DNA of 64,000 nucleotides from Combretum micranthum. Taxonomy: Eukaryota; Streptophyta; Magnoliopsida; Myrtales; Combretaceae. Location: positions 434,001-498,000 of the forward strand of contig JAMXBD010000820.1 in the NCBI GenBank assembly GCA_024138025.1, in the 5' to 3' direction. Below the pieces are notes generated by a model. That model saw only the letters and a list, made by a program, of their open reading frames with translations. It was not told the origin of the DNA and did no database searches. Shown here piece after piece: positions 32,977 to 44,733 of this stretch (positions within the stretch are counted from its first letter, which is position 1; the number at the start of each line of letters is the position of its first letter). The translations under genes were made by a program, and so were the position numbers.

Positions 32977-35740
32977 CATATTAAGTCTACTTGAATTGAG
33001 CCACGCTTTCGGATTTTCCGCTAAGCATTTAATTCCATGTCGCCAAGCAATCGCTTTTGGTCAATCCGTCAAGTGTTGCTTTCAACCTGAGCTACCATCC
33101 TTCTCACCCAAGGATAATAACCCAATGCAATGTGACTCACTTCGTGGTATACATTGATCAATTATTTATGATATCATAGCATCATTTTTATCAAATTTAA
33201 AGTGATCATAGAATTTCATACAAATCAAGTGTTATACTAAAACAAACATTTAATCAATCCCGGCCTCGATATTCTTAGGATCATTTCAACAAAATTTCTC
33301 GCATACATATGCATTTGTCTTTTCTTAATTCTAGTGCGACTAGATTACAAGCACAATCAAGTAAAGCATTTTAAGGAAATAAACTCACGATGCCATGTTG
33401 ACACTTCTCTAAACAGATGAGTTGATCACAAAATCTACTTAGACAAAATAGTCCTCGGGGTATGGGTATCCTTCCTTGGAATCACCTAGTCGAGAAAAAT
33501 ACCCAAAATGAGTGTTTCTTGATGAGTTTCTTGAATTTTGACAAAACAATCTTATGAGAACGTCAAAATTCGTATAAAAGAGAATTCCACTTTAAAATGG
33601 TCATAACTTTGTCATTTTAACTCGGAATTGCGCATATAATATACGGATTTCTACCTATTCAAAAAGATCTATCCATTTCTAAAACTATTTTTATCAAACT
33701 AGATCATTTAGGCTCTGAAACAGTAGTGATCAGATTCACCACGAATTTGCCCTAACCAAAAAGCAAATTGTTTCAAACATTAAATCATTCAAAATTGTTT
33801 GATAAATACTTAGTTATCTATATAGTTGAAAAATTCCTTTTTCATAGATACTTAGCTCATATTTTATCCATGCTCAAATGTTTGTTGTCCAACCATGTTT
33901 CTTGGTAAAACAATGTTAATTAAGAGTTTGAGAAAACTATAGTTTACAAGAAATTCATTTTGTAAATCCTTTTAAAATGAATATTTTGATTTCTTTTGTT
34001 TTCAAAGGATTACTTTATGTTTATATTATTTTTCTAAATGACTTTTTGGATAAAAATAAATTTTCTCAATCATTAGTGCTACTTTTCCTATTTATTTTAT
34101 TTGACTATTTATTTGAAAAAACTTGGTTTGGAAACTCTTATTTTCGTTTTAGGGGATCTCCTTAGTATCAAAGTCATCCTCTTTTAAGAAAACAAGAATA
34201 TAGAAAGGATTTAAAAAGCTTTTTCAAAACAAAAGCAGCTTTTAAAATTGTAGTGTGTTCTTCCTAAAGCTTGGAAAAGAATTTTACTTTGACTTAACCA
34301 TAGATTTTATATTTCACGTTAAAACTATCCTTTAGGTGATAAAATCTCATTTTTATCAAATATAATTGGAGCTTTGAAAATTTGGACAACAATCTTAATG
34401 GGCATGATTTATGAGAAACAATAACAAGCAAAAAATAACATAAATAATAAATAAAGTCAAGTATTGGGAGTCTTAGCTTCTTTAAGGCTTTCGGGACTAA
34501 GAAGTAGACTAGTCCCAAAAGAAAATTAATATAAAAGAAAGAAAATTTGTTTTGACTTGATGAGGACAAGTCTAAGACTAGAGACTAGTCTTAAAACAAC
34601 AAGAAATAAATAAATTGTAATGGAAGAAAAATAAATAAATCACTTTGCATGAAAACAAATAAATTACAAGTGAGTTTATATGCTCTAAAGAATATATATA
34701 TATATATATAGATACATAATAATACTTAGATATAATAACAATAATAATATGAACAAAGTAAAATAAAAACATAAACATAAATAGATATTCATAAAGAAGA
34801 ACAATTCATGAACATAGTGTAGTTCTAAAACAATTAGTTTTTAAAAACTCACACCATGATCATGTAAAGTTACATGACATGAGAAAAAGAATTTGTAAAG
34901 AAAAGTTTACCTAAAGAGGGTTTTTGAAGTATTATATGGTTATGGGTTTTGTGTATGTAGAAGGTGCATTGAGATCATTTTGAGAGAGTCTTGAGAGAGT
35001 ATTTGGAGAGAGTGTTGAGAGGAATTTGAAAGAGATTTCGTAGTAAATTTGTGGGTGATTTAAATAAAGAAAAATAAAACAAAATTGAGGGAGAGAGAGA
35101 TGGGGTATGCACCGGCCATCATGGAGAGAAGGGAGAGGAGAGATTTTATTTTGTAGTTTTATTGATTAAATGAAATAATAAGGAAGGTAGATATGAAATA
35201 AAGTTATGGGAAAGGTAAAAAGTGAAGGTTATAGGTTATGGTGTTGTAAGAGTAGGTGTTAGAAAAAGTAGAGAGAAAAAAATAGTGTAGAATAGTGTAG
35301 AATAGTAATAAATAATATAATGTAAAGTAGATATGATAATAAAGTACCAGTAGTAAAAAAATACGCATATAATTGCGATATCTGTTATTTTTACTTACCG
35401 AAAAATTATGAAACTGATATTTTTAGAAACCTTACATTTTTATGAGTGTAACGGTATATTCGGAATATTTTTACTATTCCGAGCCTCGGGACACGTTTCT
35501 CAAGAACTGTATCCGATCGGGTTTAAAACGGTTTGCGGTTTTACTAATATGATCTTTTTAAGTTTCCTTATGTAATTACGAACTATTCTACATACTAATC
35601 TCCTATTTACTTTCGTAGGGTTGCTTATTTGGGATTGTCGGACTTAAACCATTACGTCTAACTAGGGTTTTGTTGACTTTAGGATCTCCGATTGACTTTC
35701 GAATAAAGCTAAACCAATTCCAAAATTTTGGGGGTTTACA
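32977..35740 (-). mobile_element. Family A LTR copy 3, right part (5' portion of LTR)
   Basis: Continues copy 3 after the Athila insertion, to GGGGGTTTACA at 35740. Immediately beyond this end is ATCTACCTCCCTTAAAG, the complement of a polypurine tract, so this is a 3' LTR joined to an internal domain and not a solo LTR. Donor-like TTTAG/GTAAAC at 34910, palindromes at about 34485-34690. The TATA region of this copy seems deleted. Confidence 0.85.
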
Positions 35741-36538
35741 ATCTACCTCCCTTAAAGAAAGTTTTATCCTCAAAACTTGGAATTCATATATGAAGCTTCA
35801 AACAATCTTGGGTACTTGTGTCGTATTTTATCCACAGTTCCTTATGTAGCCTCCTTATGGGAAAGATTTCTTTATAGACCCTTGACATACTTGATTTCCT
35901 TATTTCCTAACTTTTGAACTTTTTGGTTAAGGATTTGTGCTGAGTGTTCCTTATAGGTGAGATCTTCCTTTAAGAGTACTGGCTCTAACTCCAATACTTA
36001 TTCTTGGGTCAATTGTCGCATAGGGATGTGAAACACGTTATGTACTCCCAACAGGTTTTGCGATAAGACTAGATGATAAGCTAAATTTCCAACTTGTTTT
36101 AGCATCTAAAAAAGATCCAATGTATTGTGGGCTCAAATTTTCTTGGGAGCGCACATGATGTATACTCTCTATACATGATCTCTATTTGAAATTCCAAGGT
36201 CCTTATCTTCTAATCAGTCTTACTTCTTTGTCTATCTTGTGCCTTTCTTCATTCTTTGAATTCCATGACACATGCTCTTAATGTCTCTCAAAGTTTGAAT
36301 CGTTCGTCCTGACCGTCCATTAATCTAAGGTTTGGCATGCTTGTAGCTTCGTCTCCATACCCTCTTATAGTTTAGATCAACATTTAGGTACAATTCTTAT
36401 GCCTCTACTCGATATGATTCCGACTAGTACTCTACGCTATCATACTATGTCCCTTACATAAGGCTTTGCTAGCTTATCCATAGAGAACATCATATTGATC
36501 GGTATGAAATGAGTCAACTTCGTCAATCGATCAACTAT
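35741..36538 (-). pseudogene. Chromovirus-type integrase and pol C-terminus relic
   Basis: On the minus strand IVDRLTKLTHFIP and MDKLAKPYVRDIV (about 36540-36430) are the integrase-core landmarks of Ty3/gypsy chromoviruses, followed by decayed SDRDPRF and TVRTNDSN-like text. The last codons before the LTR read FEDKTFFKGGR after a one-base slip. The stop codon would be supplied by the LTR start, TTG TAA, an economy seen in Del/Tekay-type elements. The polypurine tract AAGGGAGGTAGAT abuts the LTR. Many stops and deletions are present. The upstream part continues at 39891 after a solo LTR. Confidence 0.8.
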
Positions 36539-39500
36539 TGTTTTTGTGACCAATTAAGATTAAACCCTAATTAGAGAGTCAATCGGAATCTTAAAAGTCA
36601 AAAAAACCCTAGTCAGACATAACCATTCAAGTTCGGCATTCCCGTTTAAGCAACCCTAAGAAAGTAAGTAAGAGATTAGTATGTAGAATAGTTCGTAATA
36701 ACCTATGAAAGCTTAAAAATATCAAATTAGTTAAACCGCGATTCGTTTTGAGCACAATCTGATACAATTTTTGAAAAGCGTATCCAGGGCTCAGATTAGT
36801 AAAAATAAAAATATTATGAATATACCGTTAGACTCGTAAAATATAAGGTTTTCAAAAATATCAATTTCATAATTTTTCGGTAACTAAAAATATCAGATAT
36901 CATAAGTATATGCGTATTTTCTTATTACTGGTACTTAAATTGTCATGTCTACTTTATATTATATTATTTATTACTATTTTACACTATTTATCTATATCTA
37001 CTTTTGCTTACAATCTACTCTTACAAACCATACCTCTATTTCTTACAATTTTCATTTCCAATACAACTTCACATTTTTATATCTTATTTTTTATTAACAA
37101 AAATACAAAAAAATAAATTTCTTTCTCTCATATTCTCCAAATTTGTGCCGGCCACTCCCCTTCCCCTCCTCAATTTGTTCTAATTTCCATTTATTTAATT
37201 AACATAATTTTACTCCCACATTTTCCTATCAATACCCTCTCTTCCTTCCACTTCCTTCACACCTTCCATATACAAAAAATTACTCTCTCAAAATTCTACA
37301 AGAGTTCTCTCTCAAAGTTCTCTCAAAATTAGTCTTGATAGGTAATTCTTCTTTAGAGTTTTCTTTATGTCCATTTACTTAGTATGAGCTTAGTGTGTGT
37401 TTTCTAAACCATGAAGGTTAAAGAAAGCAACAATAAGTTCATACTTTGTTTTTGTTCATGAATCAAATTTCTTTTATGTTGCTTTCATATATATTTTTCT
37501 AAATATATCTATGTAGCTATATATATCTTTTAGAGCATATAAGCTCCTTTGTTTTACAATTTATTTACTTTCCTTGCAATTTATTTACTTCCTTGCAATT
37601 TATTTACTTTCATACTGTTTTTAAGACTAGTCTTTTTAGTCTTAGACTTGTCCTCATCAAGTCAAAACGTTTTCTTTTTCTTTTTGGAACTAATCTTTTC
37701 TTAGTCTTGGGATACCTTGACGAAGCTAAGGTTCCAATACTTGATATGTTCTTTACTAGCTTATTTCTTTAACTATTATATCTTTCTTATGTTTTATAAT
37801 TTTATGATTCATAAATCATGCATGAACATATTGATTTTGTCTCACAAGATAAATAAGGAAAAGTTTTCTTAAAATCGAAATTCTTGTCTAAAAATAAAAG
37901 TAGGAAGTATTTTTTTCATAAAAACTTAGGAATTTGTCTTAACAAACTTTTCTAAGAAATCTAGAGGAGTTCATAGAAATTTTTGCAATACATACATGGA
38001 AAGAAATTCTTGAGTAAGCAAAAGTTTTACTAAACTCTACTTTTTCATCAAATATAGTTGACAAACACCAAGAGTTTCTTTTCATAAAAATGGAACGATC
38101 TTAAGAAACAAGGAGATTATTTTTACAAATATAGAGTTATTATTATTTTCAAAAAGTATTAGAAACGAAGCTTAGAAAATAAAATCATTCTTTTGGAATT
38201 TAAAAAGACTAAGGAAATGAAATTAAGGAAAAGAAAAATATCATTTAAAATAACTTGAGATATTCTCTAGCAAAAATAAAAGGAATTTTCAAAAGTTTCA
38301 CTTTTCCAAAACCTTTAGAAAACTTTACCATTACAAAAATTTTATGATTTGAAACAAATTCATTTGTTTCATACACTTGATATGAATCAATAAATATATG
38401 TATATACATTTCAAAGGTTTTACAAACTATTATAATATCTATCTCTTTAATATGAGTCTTGTTAAAACAAGGAATACAAGTTTTGTGAAAATTCGTGGTG
38501 AATCTGATCACCACTATTTTAGAACTCAAATGACTTAGTTTGATGAAAATAGTTTTAGAAATAGATAGATCTTTTCGAGCAGGTAGAAAACGGTATATAA
38601 TATGCGAAATTCCAAGTTAAAATGAGCAAGTTATGATCATTTTAAGTTGAAATTTCCTCCAATCTGATTTTACCGCGATTTTAAGATAGTTTTGGAATTT
38701 TCAAAAATAGAAATTCTATGAAAGACTCATTTTAGGTATTTCATCTTATTTAGGTGAAAAAGGAACCGAGATCACTTTCCCGAAAGACTACTTCGACTAG
38801 AATCAATCGTCATGGAGTAAGGTAATCCCTTACTAGTTACATTTCCTTGTTTGTGCATATAAGTAGTAGCACTAGGAAATAAGGACAAGATAAATGAACA
38901 AATGTTGTGTGATTTGGATTCATGAAAGATTGAATAAAAGTTAAGAATATCGAAAGAGGAATTGATAAAGAAATTATGTTCTCTTATGTTGATATGATGA
39001 ATACTGATTTGATCACCTTTAACTTGAATTCAATATTAATTGATTAAACCTATATTGATAATGATTCATGCATATCATAATTGTGAGTCACATGTATTTT
39101 CACTACCGTTGTTCGTGTGGGGAAACGAGGAGTAGTAGTGGTGGCTAGTAGGAGCCAGAAAGTCTACATGGGCCAATAGGAGCCGGAAAGTCTATAGGGC
39201 GAGTAGGAGCCAGTAAATCTGCAAATATTGATGGTCGTATGGGCCTATAACCTCCCAAACCCCAACATGGAGGGCGTAAAATCCATGCTACACATGGTTT
39301 CCGATTAATCTTGTGTATTTTGTTTGCTCATGTGATTGGTGCATTATCATATGATTGTTTAAATACTTGTTTGGTATATGGAAATGTTTTGCAGATGGGA
39401 GTTATCTCACTAAGCTAGTTTTGCTTATACCCTTATAGCTTTTTGTTACAGTATGATTACCTATGATTGGCACCAAGGAGCCCTGTTTGCCAGGCATGAG

Positions 39501-39885
39501 CCAAAGCTACTAGGAGTTTTTGGGAGAAGTTATATGTATTTAGTTTTGAACATAGACTTCTAAGAAAAGTCTCTATAGTAGACTCATGGTATATTGATGT
39601 ATATTTTGTTGATGGCTTAGTCAAGCAAGACTATTTAGAATGGGAGAATGCCCCCAAGAAGTTGTAAGAAATTATTATCCAAATAAATATTCCATGTTTA
39701 TTTATATAAGTTCTTGCATGCTTTTATTATCTCCTTAAGTGTAATACCCCTGTCAGTCTCTTACTATCTTGGAAGCACGCCTTGCATGTGATATCAAAGC
39801 TCTGCATGACTGAGGTTGTCATTCATTAGCTTTAATATTATATGCAGTGGAATGCCACGTTTAGGGTACCCTCAAGGGCGTGACA
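36539..39885 (+). mobile_element. Family A solo LTR, copy 4 (3347 bp)
   Basis: Starts TGTTTTTGTGACC and ends GGGCGTGACA. It is flanked by a perfect ACTAT duplication (36534-36538 and 39886-39890) and splits the integrase gene of the chromovirus relic, which resumes directly on the other side. That is strong proof of insertion. Donor-like GATAG/GTAATT at 37342, acceptor-like TTGTTACAG ending at 39451, palindrome cluster at about 37530-37720. The TATA box is decayed (TATCAATA, near 37227). Confidence 0.92.
39149..39215 (+). repeat. 27-28-bp tandem subrepeat in LTR copy 4
   Basis: TAGGAGCC recurs at 39149, 39177 and 39204, each followed by a gaaagtct-like or gtaaatct-like tail. It corresponds to the subrepeat zone of copy 2 read in the other orientation. 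Confidence 0.7.
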
Positions 39886-40930
39886 ACTATTGCTTCTGGT
39901 CGATACTGTTGGTAATCCAAATCCATGGAAATTTCATCTATTCTTATTCCGGTATTAGCAAAGGTTTTTGTCAATCTTCTCGACCTTTGGTTCTCTTTAT
40001 TCTCATGTTGGCAGATTAGGTACTTCATTACTTAATTGACTACATCTCATTAATAATGATCCTTGAAATTCTTGGTCCATTTTGGTTCCTCCTGGATGTG
40101 CCGTTTCTCCTAAGTTATGAGCTGCACTCATAATTTTCCTTTCTTATTTCCTTATTCTTAGGCACACAAAATTGTCCTTCGGTTCCCACTACATTATCAT
40201 CGTTGACCATAGAATCATTACACTTTTCTTCCTATATTTTCTTCTTTATCCTTTGTATTTTCTCATCTTAGCGTTAAACTTCTTTAATTCTTGCTATCAG
40301 AGTTGGTTTTAATGCTATATTAACTATCTCCATTTCCTCAATTTGTCCCGCAATTCAATGCTTAGCCTCTCAAATCCTTTTTATCAACTCCTTCTATTCT
40401 GTGAGCGAGGTAGACACTAATTGATCCTAAGATCATATTCCTTGATTAACTCTAGCTATCTTCTTTTTCTTTTTTGTTCCTCTGTCTTAAAATAGGCAAA
40501 GACATCGTCAATTACTCACTTATCCAATAGAGACTTATATACTCGGTTTGTGTTGGTCAACCCAAAAGGCATTACTAGAAAGTTGTGGTGTCCATAACGA
40601 GTTCGAAAAGCATTCTTCCGAATTAACTTTTAATTTGATCCTTAATTGGTGGTACTTTGATCTTAAATCAACACGAGAAAACACGTTTGCTCCTTGTAGT
40701 TGGTCAAAAAGATCTTCAATTCTAGGGAGTATGTACTTATTCTTGATTATAACTTTGTTCGTTTCCCGATAATCAATGCAAAAACTTAAGGATTTATCTT
40801 TTGCTTTCTTTATAAACCAAATCAGTGTATTCCATGGTGATAGAGTTGTTTGTATAAAACCTTGATCCAAAAATTCTTGTAACTGTTTCTCCAACTCTTT
40901 TACTCTATTGAGGCCGCTCAATATGATGCC
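39886..40930 (-). pseudogene. Chromovirus-type RT, RNase H remnant and integrase N-terminus
   Basis: RT: 40921-40535 encodes [58 protein letters not shown] and YHQLRIK, typical fingers and palm of Ty3/gypsy RT. After a frameshift, decayed VIDDVFAYFKTEEQ (about 40530-40450) keeps both Asp of the catalytic box. RNase H is largely lost. Integrase HHCC text is seen as FCVPKNKEIRKE and HPGGTKMDQ (about 40180-40060), and the approach to the core as ISMDL (about 39930). Stops throughout. It continues into 36538 across the solo LTR. Confidence 0.8.
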
Positions 40931-42296
40931 TTAGCAATTGGTTCCTTATTGGCCATCAGTCAAATCTCAAAATTGATCTTTCTCTTTAGATGTGATCCAA
41001 GCCATTCATCTAGAAAAACTTCTGAAGACTTATTGATAATTGGGGATATCCTCCAAGATAGGTTTCTCTTTATCTTCTTCCATGTCATCAAAGTAGTCAT
41101 TCCTCCCCTTTGGAACTTCCTTTATCAACTCGAAAGAATATAACTCCTCTTTCCTTCCTTGCAATAGTGGGTTCTTCAACAACGTTATCTTCCTTTCTTA
41201 TTGGTTTATGAGTTCTATGCTCTTCTGTGACCATCTTATTAGGGTTTTATCAATTTATACCAAAGATTACTTCATATTTACTTAATCCCATTACTCATGA
41301 AGTCACAAGTGGATGGATGTCTCTATATCCTTATTAGATGATCCATCAACACTACTTGGGTTTCAATGTCCTTTTTTGTGGAGGTTTTGATCTTAAAGCG
41401 AAGAGTTGATGTTTGTTATTGGTAGTCTAGACTTCTCAGCTAGACTAGGTGTAACGAAAGAATGTGTTGCTTTGCAATCCAAAAGAGCAAAACATTCCGA
41501 CCTCCTAACTGTATGCTTCATGTGTATTTGACAGGGAAATTACTACTTCTATCGCATATCTACTTATCCATAAAACTTTAAACTCTTGTATTGCTTGAAA
41601 CAAAAGAATAACAATAAAGAGGGTTTAAGGCTTGCCAATTTTCAAGTCACAGCTATAGCCTCTATTGCAATCCAAGGCAGCCAAGTCTCCATCTTCTTCA
41701 TCTATTTCTTCACTTATCCATTGTCCCTCCATGTTGTAGATTATGATTCTGAAGCAGTGGATCCTGATTTGCTTTCACTTCTCCTTCCATTTCCTTTCCC
41801 GGTCCTTATAGGATCAACTCTTCCAGAAGGCTTTGTCAGAATCTTCCTCCCCTATGGACATTTAGTGGCGAAATACCCATCTTGCTTGCAGACATAGAAA
41901 GTATTGTTCCCTTTCTTTGAACATTTTGATATCTTATGGTCTGTATCTCAACAAAAGAAGCACTTTCCAAACAACTGAGGGCACTTCTTAGGGTAGTGTG
42001 CTCCATTGCACTTCCAGGACTTGACGTCTTTAGGTATGAACCTCCCACTGTTATCATTGCTCCTATAGTTGTTGGAGAAATTGAATCTCTTTTGTGGGGT
42101 GTGGAATTAGATCCATCATAAAACTTTTCTCAAAAATCGAGGCTTTCTCTTCCTCTATTCTTTCCCTCCTTTTCCTTGCTCCTTCTACAATCCGAGCTCT
42201 TTCCACCAATTCTTGATAACTTTTGATGTCAAATCCTTCCAACCTCATTCTCTGGTCTTCGTCCAATCCTCCTATGAAGACGTCATCCAATTCTCA
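40931..42296 (-). pseudogene. Chromovirus-type Gag and protease relic
   Basis: 42290-42063 reads FIGGLDEDQRMRLEGFD and SYQELVERARIVEGARKRRE, the end of the Gag capsid region of Del/Tekay-like elements. Next come zinc-knuckle remnants: CNGAHYPKKC, CFFC(stop)DTDHKISKC and CKQDGYFATKC (about 42020-41870). The protease is seen near 41490 as LFDCKATHSFVTPSLAEK; the expected D-S-G is D-C-K, so the active site is lost. The Gag N-terminus is missing, cut at the junction with the truncated LTR at 42297. Confidence 0.75.
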
Positions 42297-44647
42297 GGTC
42301 TTCTTTTCTTGCAATTTATTTATTTACGTTGTAATTTATTTATTTTCAAGTTGTTTTAAGACTAGTCTTCCTAGCCTTAGACTTGCCCTCATCAAGTTAA
42401 AACATTTTCTTTTTCTTTTGGGACTAGTTTATTCTTAGTCCCAAGAAGCCTTGAAGAAGCTAGCGCTTCCAATACATGAAAATTATTATTATTCTTATTT
42501 ATTTCTATATTCTTTATTATCTTATCTTGTGATATTTTAGCTTTTATAAACTACATGATCATATTCATGTATGGCTAATAAGTTGTTGTCCAAATAAAGA
42601 TGAATCTTTTTGAGGAAAGAATAAACTTTTATCAATGTTTTTCCAAAGACTTAGAAAAATATTTTCAAATAAATCTCTTTTAAAAGTTTATGTAAGCTCA
42701 TCATGAAATTTCAAACTATTAATAAAAGAAGTTTCTTTTAAGTCTAAAGATATTTCCATTTCAAATAATAAAAGAAGTCTTGATATATAGATAATAACTT
42801 GGTACTATTTTTACAAACTTTCTAAACCAAGAGCTAAATAAGTTTTCAAGAAAATCAACTTATAAGGAAAATGAAAATAAATTTTCAAAGAATAAACTCA
42901 TCAAGTACTACCAAAGAAAACTTTTGGAAACTCTATTTTTTAATTCCTAGAAATAAATTTTGTAGATAACCTCAAAAGACCAACTTTATTTTCAACTTAC
43001 TTTTGATAAACTAAAGAATCAAAATATAGTGTATTAGAAATTTATAAGTTACTTTACCCACATAAAGTAAAGTCTAATAAATCCAAATTTTCCAAAACAC
43101 AAGAAAAGGTTGTTTTAAGGAAATAAATTAAATAAGACAACACCTATAGCTTCATGCATAAATTATGAATATATTTATTTACATAAGGAATTCTTTTCAG
43201 AAATATACATATTTGAGTTTTACTTAAACAAGTCTTAGTAAAGGAAGGATTAGAATATTTTGTTTTTCAAGAAAGGAATTTTCGTATTAGATCTGTACCC
43301 TTCTAATCTGAGACCCAAGACCTTTTATATAAAATTAACCTTAGAAATGAATAGATCTTTTTCAGTAGATAGAAAACGACGTATAATATACGAAATTCCG
43401 AGTAAAATGAGCAAGTTATGCCATTTTAAGTAGGAACTTCCTTTAAATCTGATTTTACCACAAATTAAAGATAAATTTAGAATCTTCAAAAGAAATTCTA
43501 TAAAAGACTCATTTTGGGTATTTCGTCTTATTAGTGAAGAAGGAACCGATATCGTCTTCTCGGAAGATTATTTCGACTAGAGCGATCGTCATGGAGTGAG
43601 TTGATCCTTTACTAATTATGTTTCCTTGATTGTGCTTGTAAGTAGTAGCACTAGAGAGTAAGGAAAAGATAAATGAATAAATATTGTGTGATTTGGATTC
43701 ATGATTGAATGATGTGGTTGTTGAATAAAAGCTTATATCGAAAGAGGAATTGATGAATAACTTATGTTTTCTTGCAATGGTATGATGAATATTGTTTTGG
43801 TCACCTTTAATTTGAACTCGACGATAATTGAATAAACCAACATTAAATACAATTCATGTATAACATATTGTGAGTCACATTATTTTTCGCTACTATTCTT
43901 CGTGTGGGGAAACGAGGAGTCGTAGTGGTGGCTAGTAGGAGCCCGAAAGTCTACATGGGCTAGTAGGAGCCAGAAAGTCTACAGGGCAAGTAGGAACGTC
44001 GTATGGGTCGGTAGCCACCCAACCTCCGACATGGAGGGCGTAAAATCCATACTACACATGGTTTCCGATTAATCATGTGTATTTTGTTTGCTTATGTGAT
44101 TGATGCATTCTCATATGATTGTCTAAAATACTTGTATGTTTTATGGAAATGTTTTGAAAAATGGAGTTATCTCACTAAGCTAGTTTTGCTTGTACCCCTA
44201 TAGCTTTTTGTTACAGTTTGATTACTTGTGGTTGGTACCAAGGAGCCCTTTTTGTTAGGTATGAGCCAAAGCTACTAGGAATTTTTGGAAGAAGTTTATA
44301 TATTTAGTTTTAGATGTAGACTTCTAAGAAAAATCTCTATAGTAGACTTATGATATATTCATATATGTTTTGAAGATGACTTAGTTTGAGCAAGGCTTTT
44401 AGAACCGGGGAATACCCCTAAGAAGTTGTAAGAAACTTTCATCTTAATGATTATTATATGTTTACCTTTATAAGTTCTTGCATGCTTTTATTATTTGCTT
44501 AAACGTAATACCCCTTTAAGTCTTCTACTATCTTGGAAGCATATCTTGCACGTGATATCGAAGTTCTTGCGTGACTAATGTTCATTCATTAGCTTTAATA
44601 TTATATGCGGCGGACTGCCATGTTTAGGATATCCTTCGGGCGTGACA
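42297..44647 (+). mobile_element. Family A LTR, copy 5 (5'-truncated)
   Basis: Homology begins abruptly at cttgcaatttattt (about 42305), within the palindrome cluster, and runs to GGGCGTGACA at 44647. U3, TATA box and donor are absent. The acceptor-like TTGTTACAG ends at 44216. The left junction cuts the chromovirus gag, so a deletion removed both the LTR start and the gag N-terminus. No target duplication remains. Confidence 0.85.
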
Positions 44648-44733
44648 ATCTTTGAACAATGTAGGCTAAGAAAATCCACTCTCTAATACCATGTAAAACG
44701 TCCTATACTTGCACTATGATGGCCTTTGGTAGG
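44648..44733 (-). other. LTR end plus tRNA-iMet-like primer site of another element
   Basis: Plus-strand CTCTAATACCA (44681-44691) matches the 3' end of plant initiator tRNA-Met (CTCTGATACCA) at 10 of 11 bases and abuts TGTAAAACGTCC at 44692. On the minus strand this is an LTR end, ...CGTTTTACA, followed at once by a primer site. The LTR start does not match family A. It is cut by copy 6, and its remainder may be 49556 onward. Confidence 0.45.
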
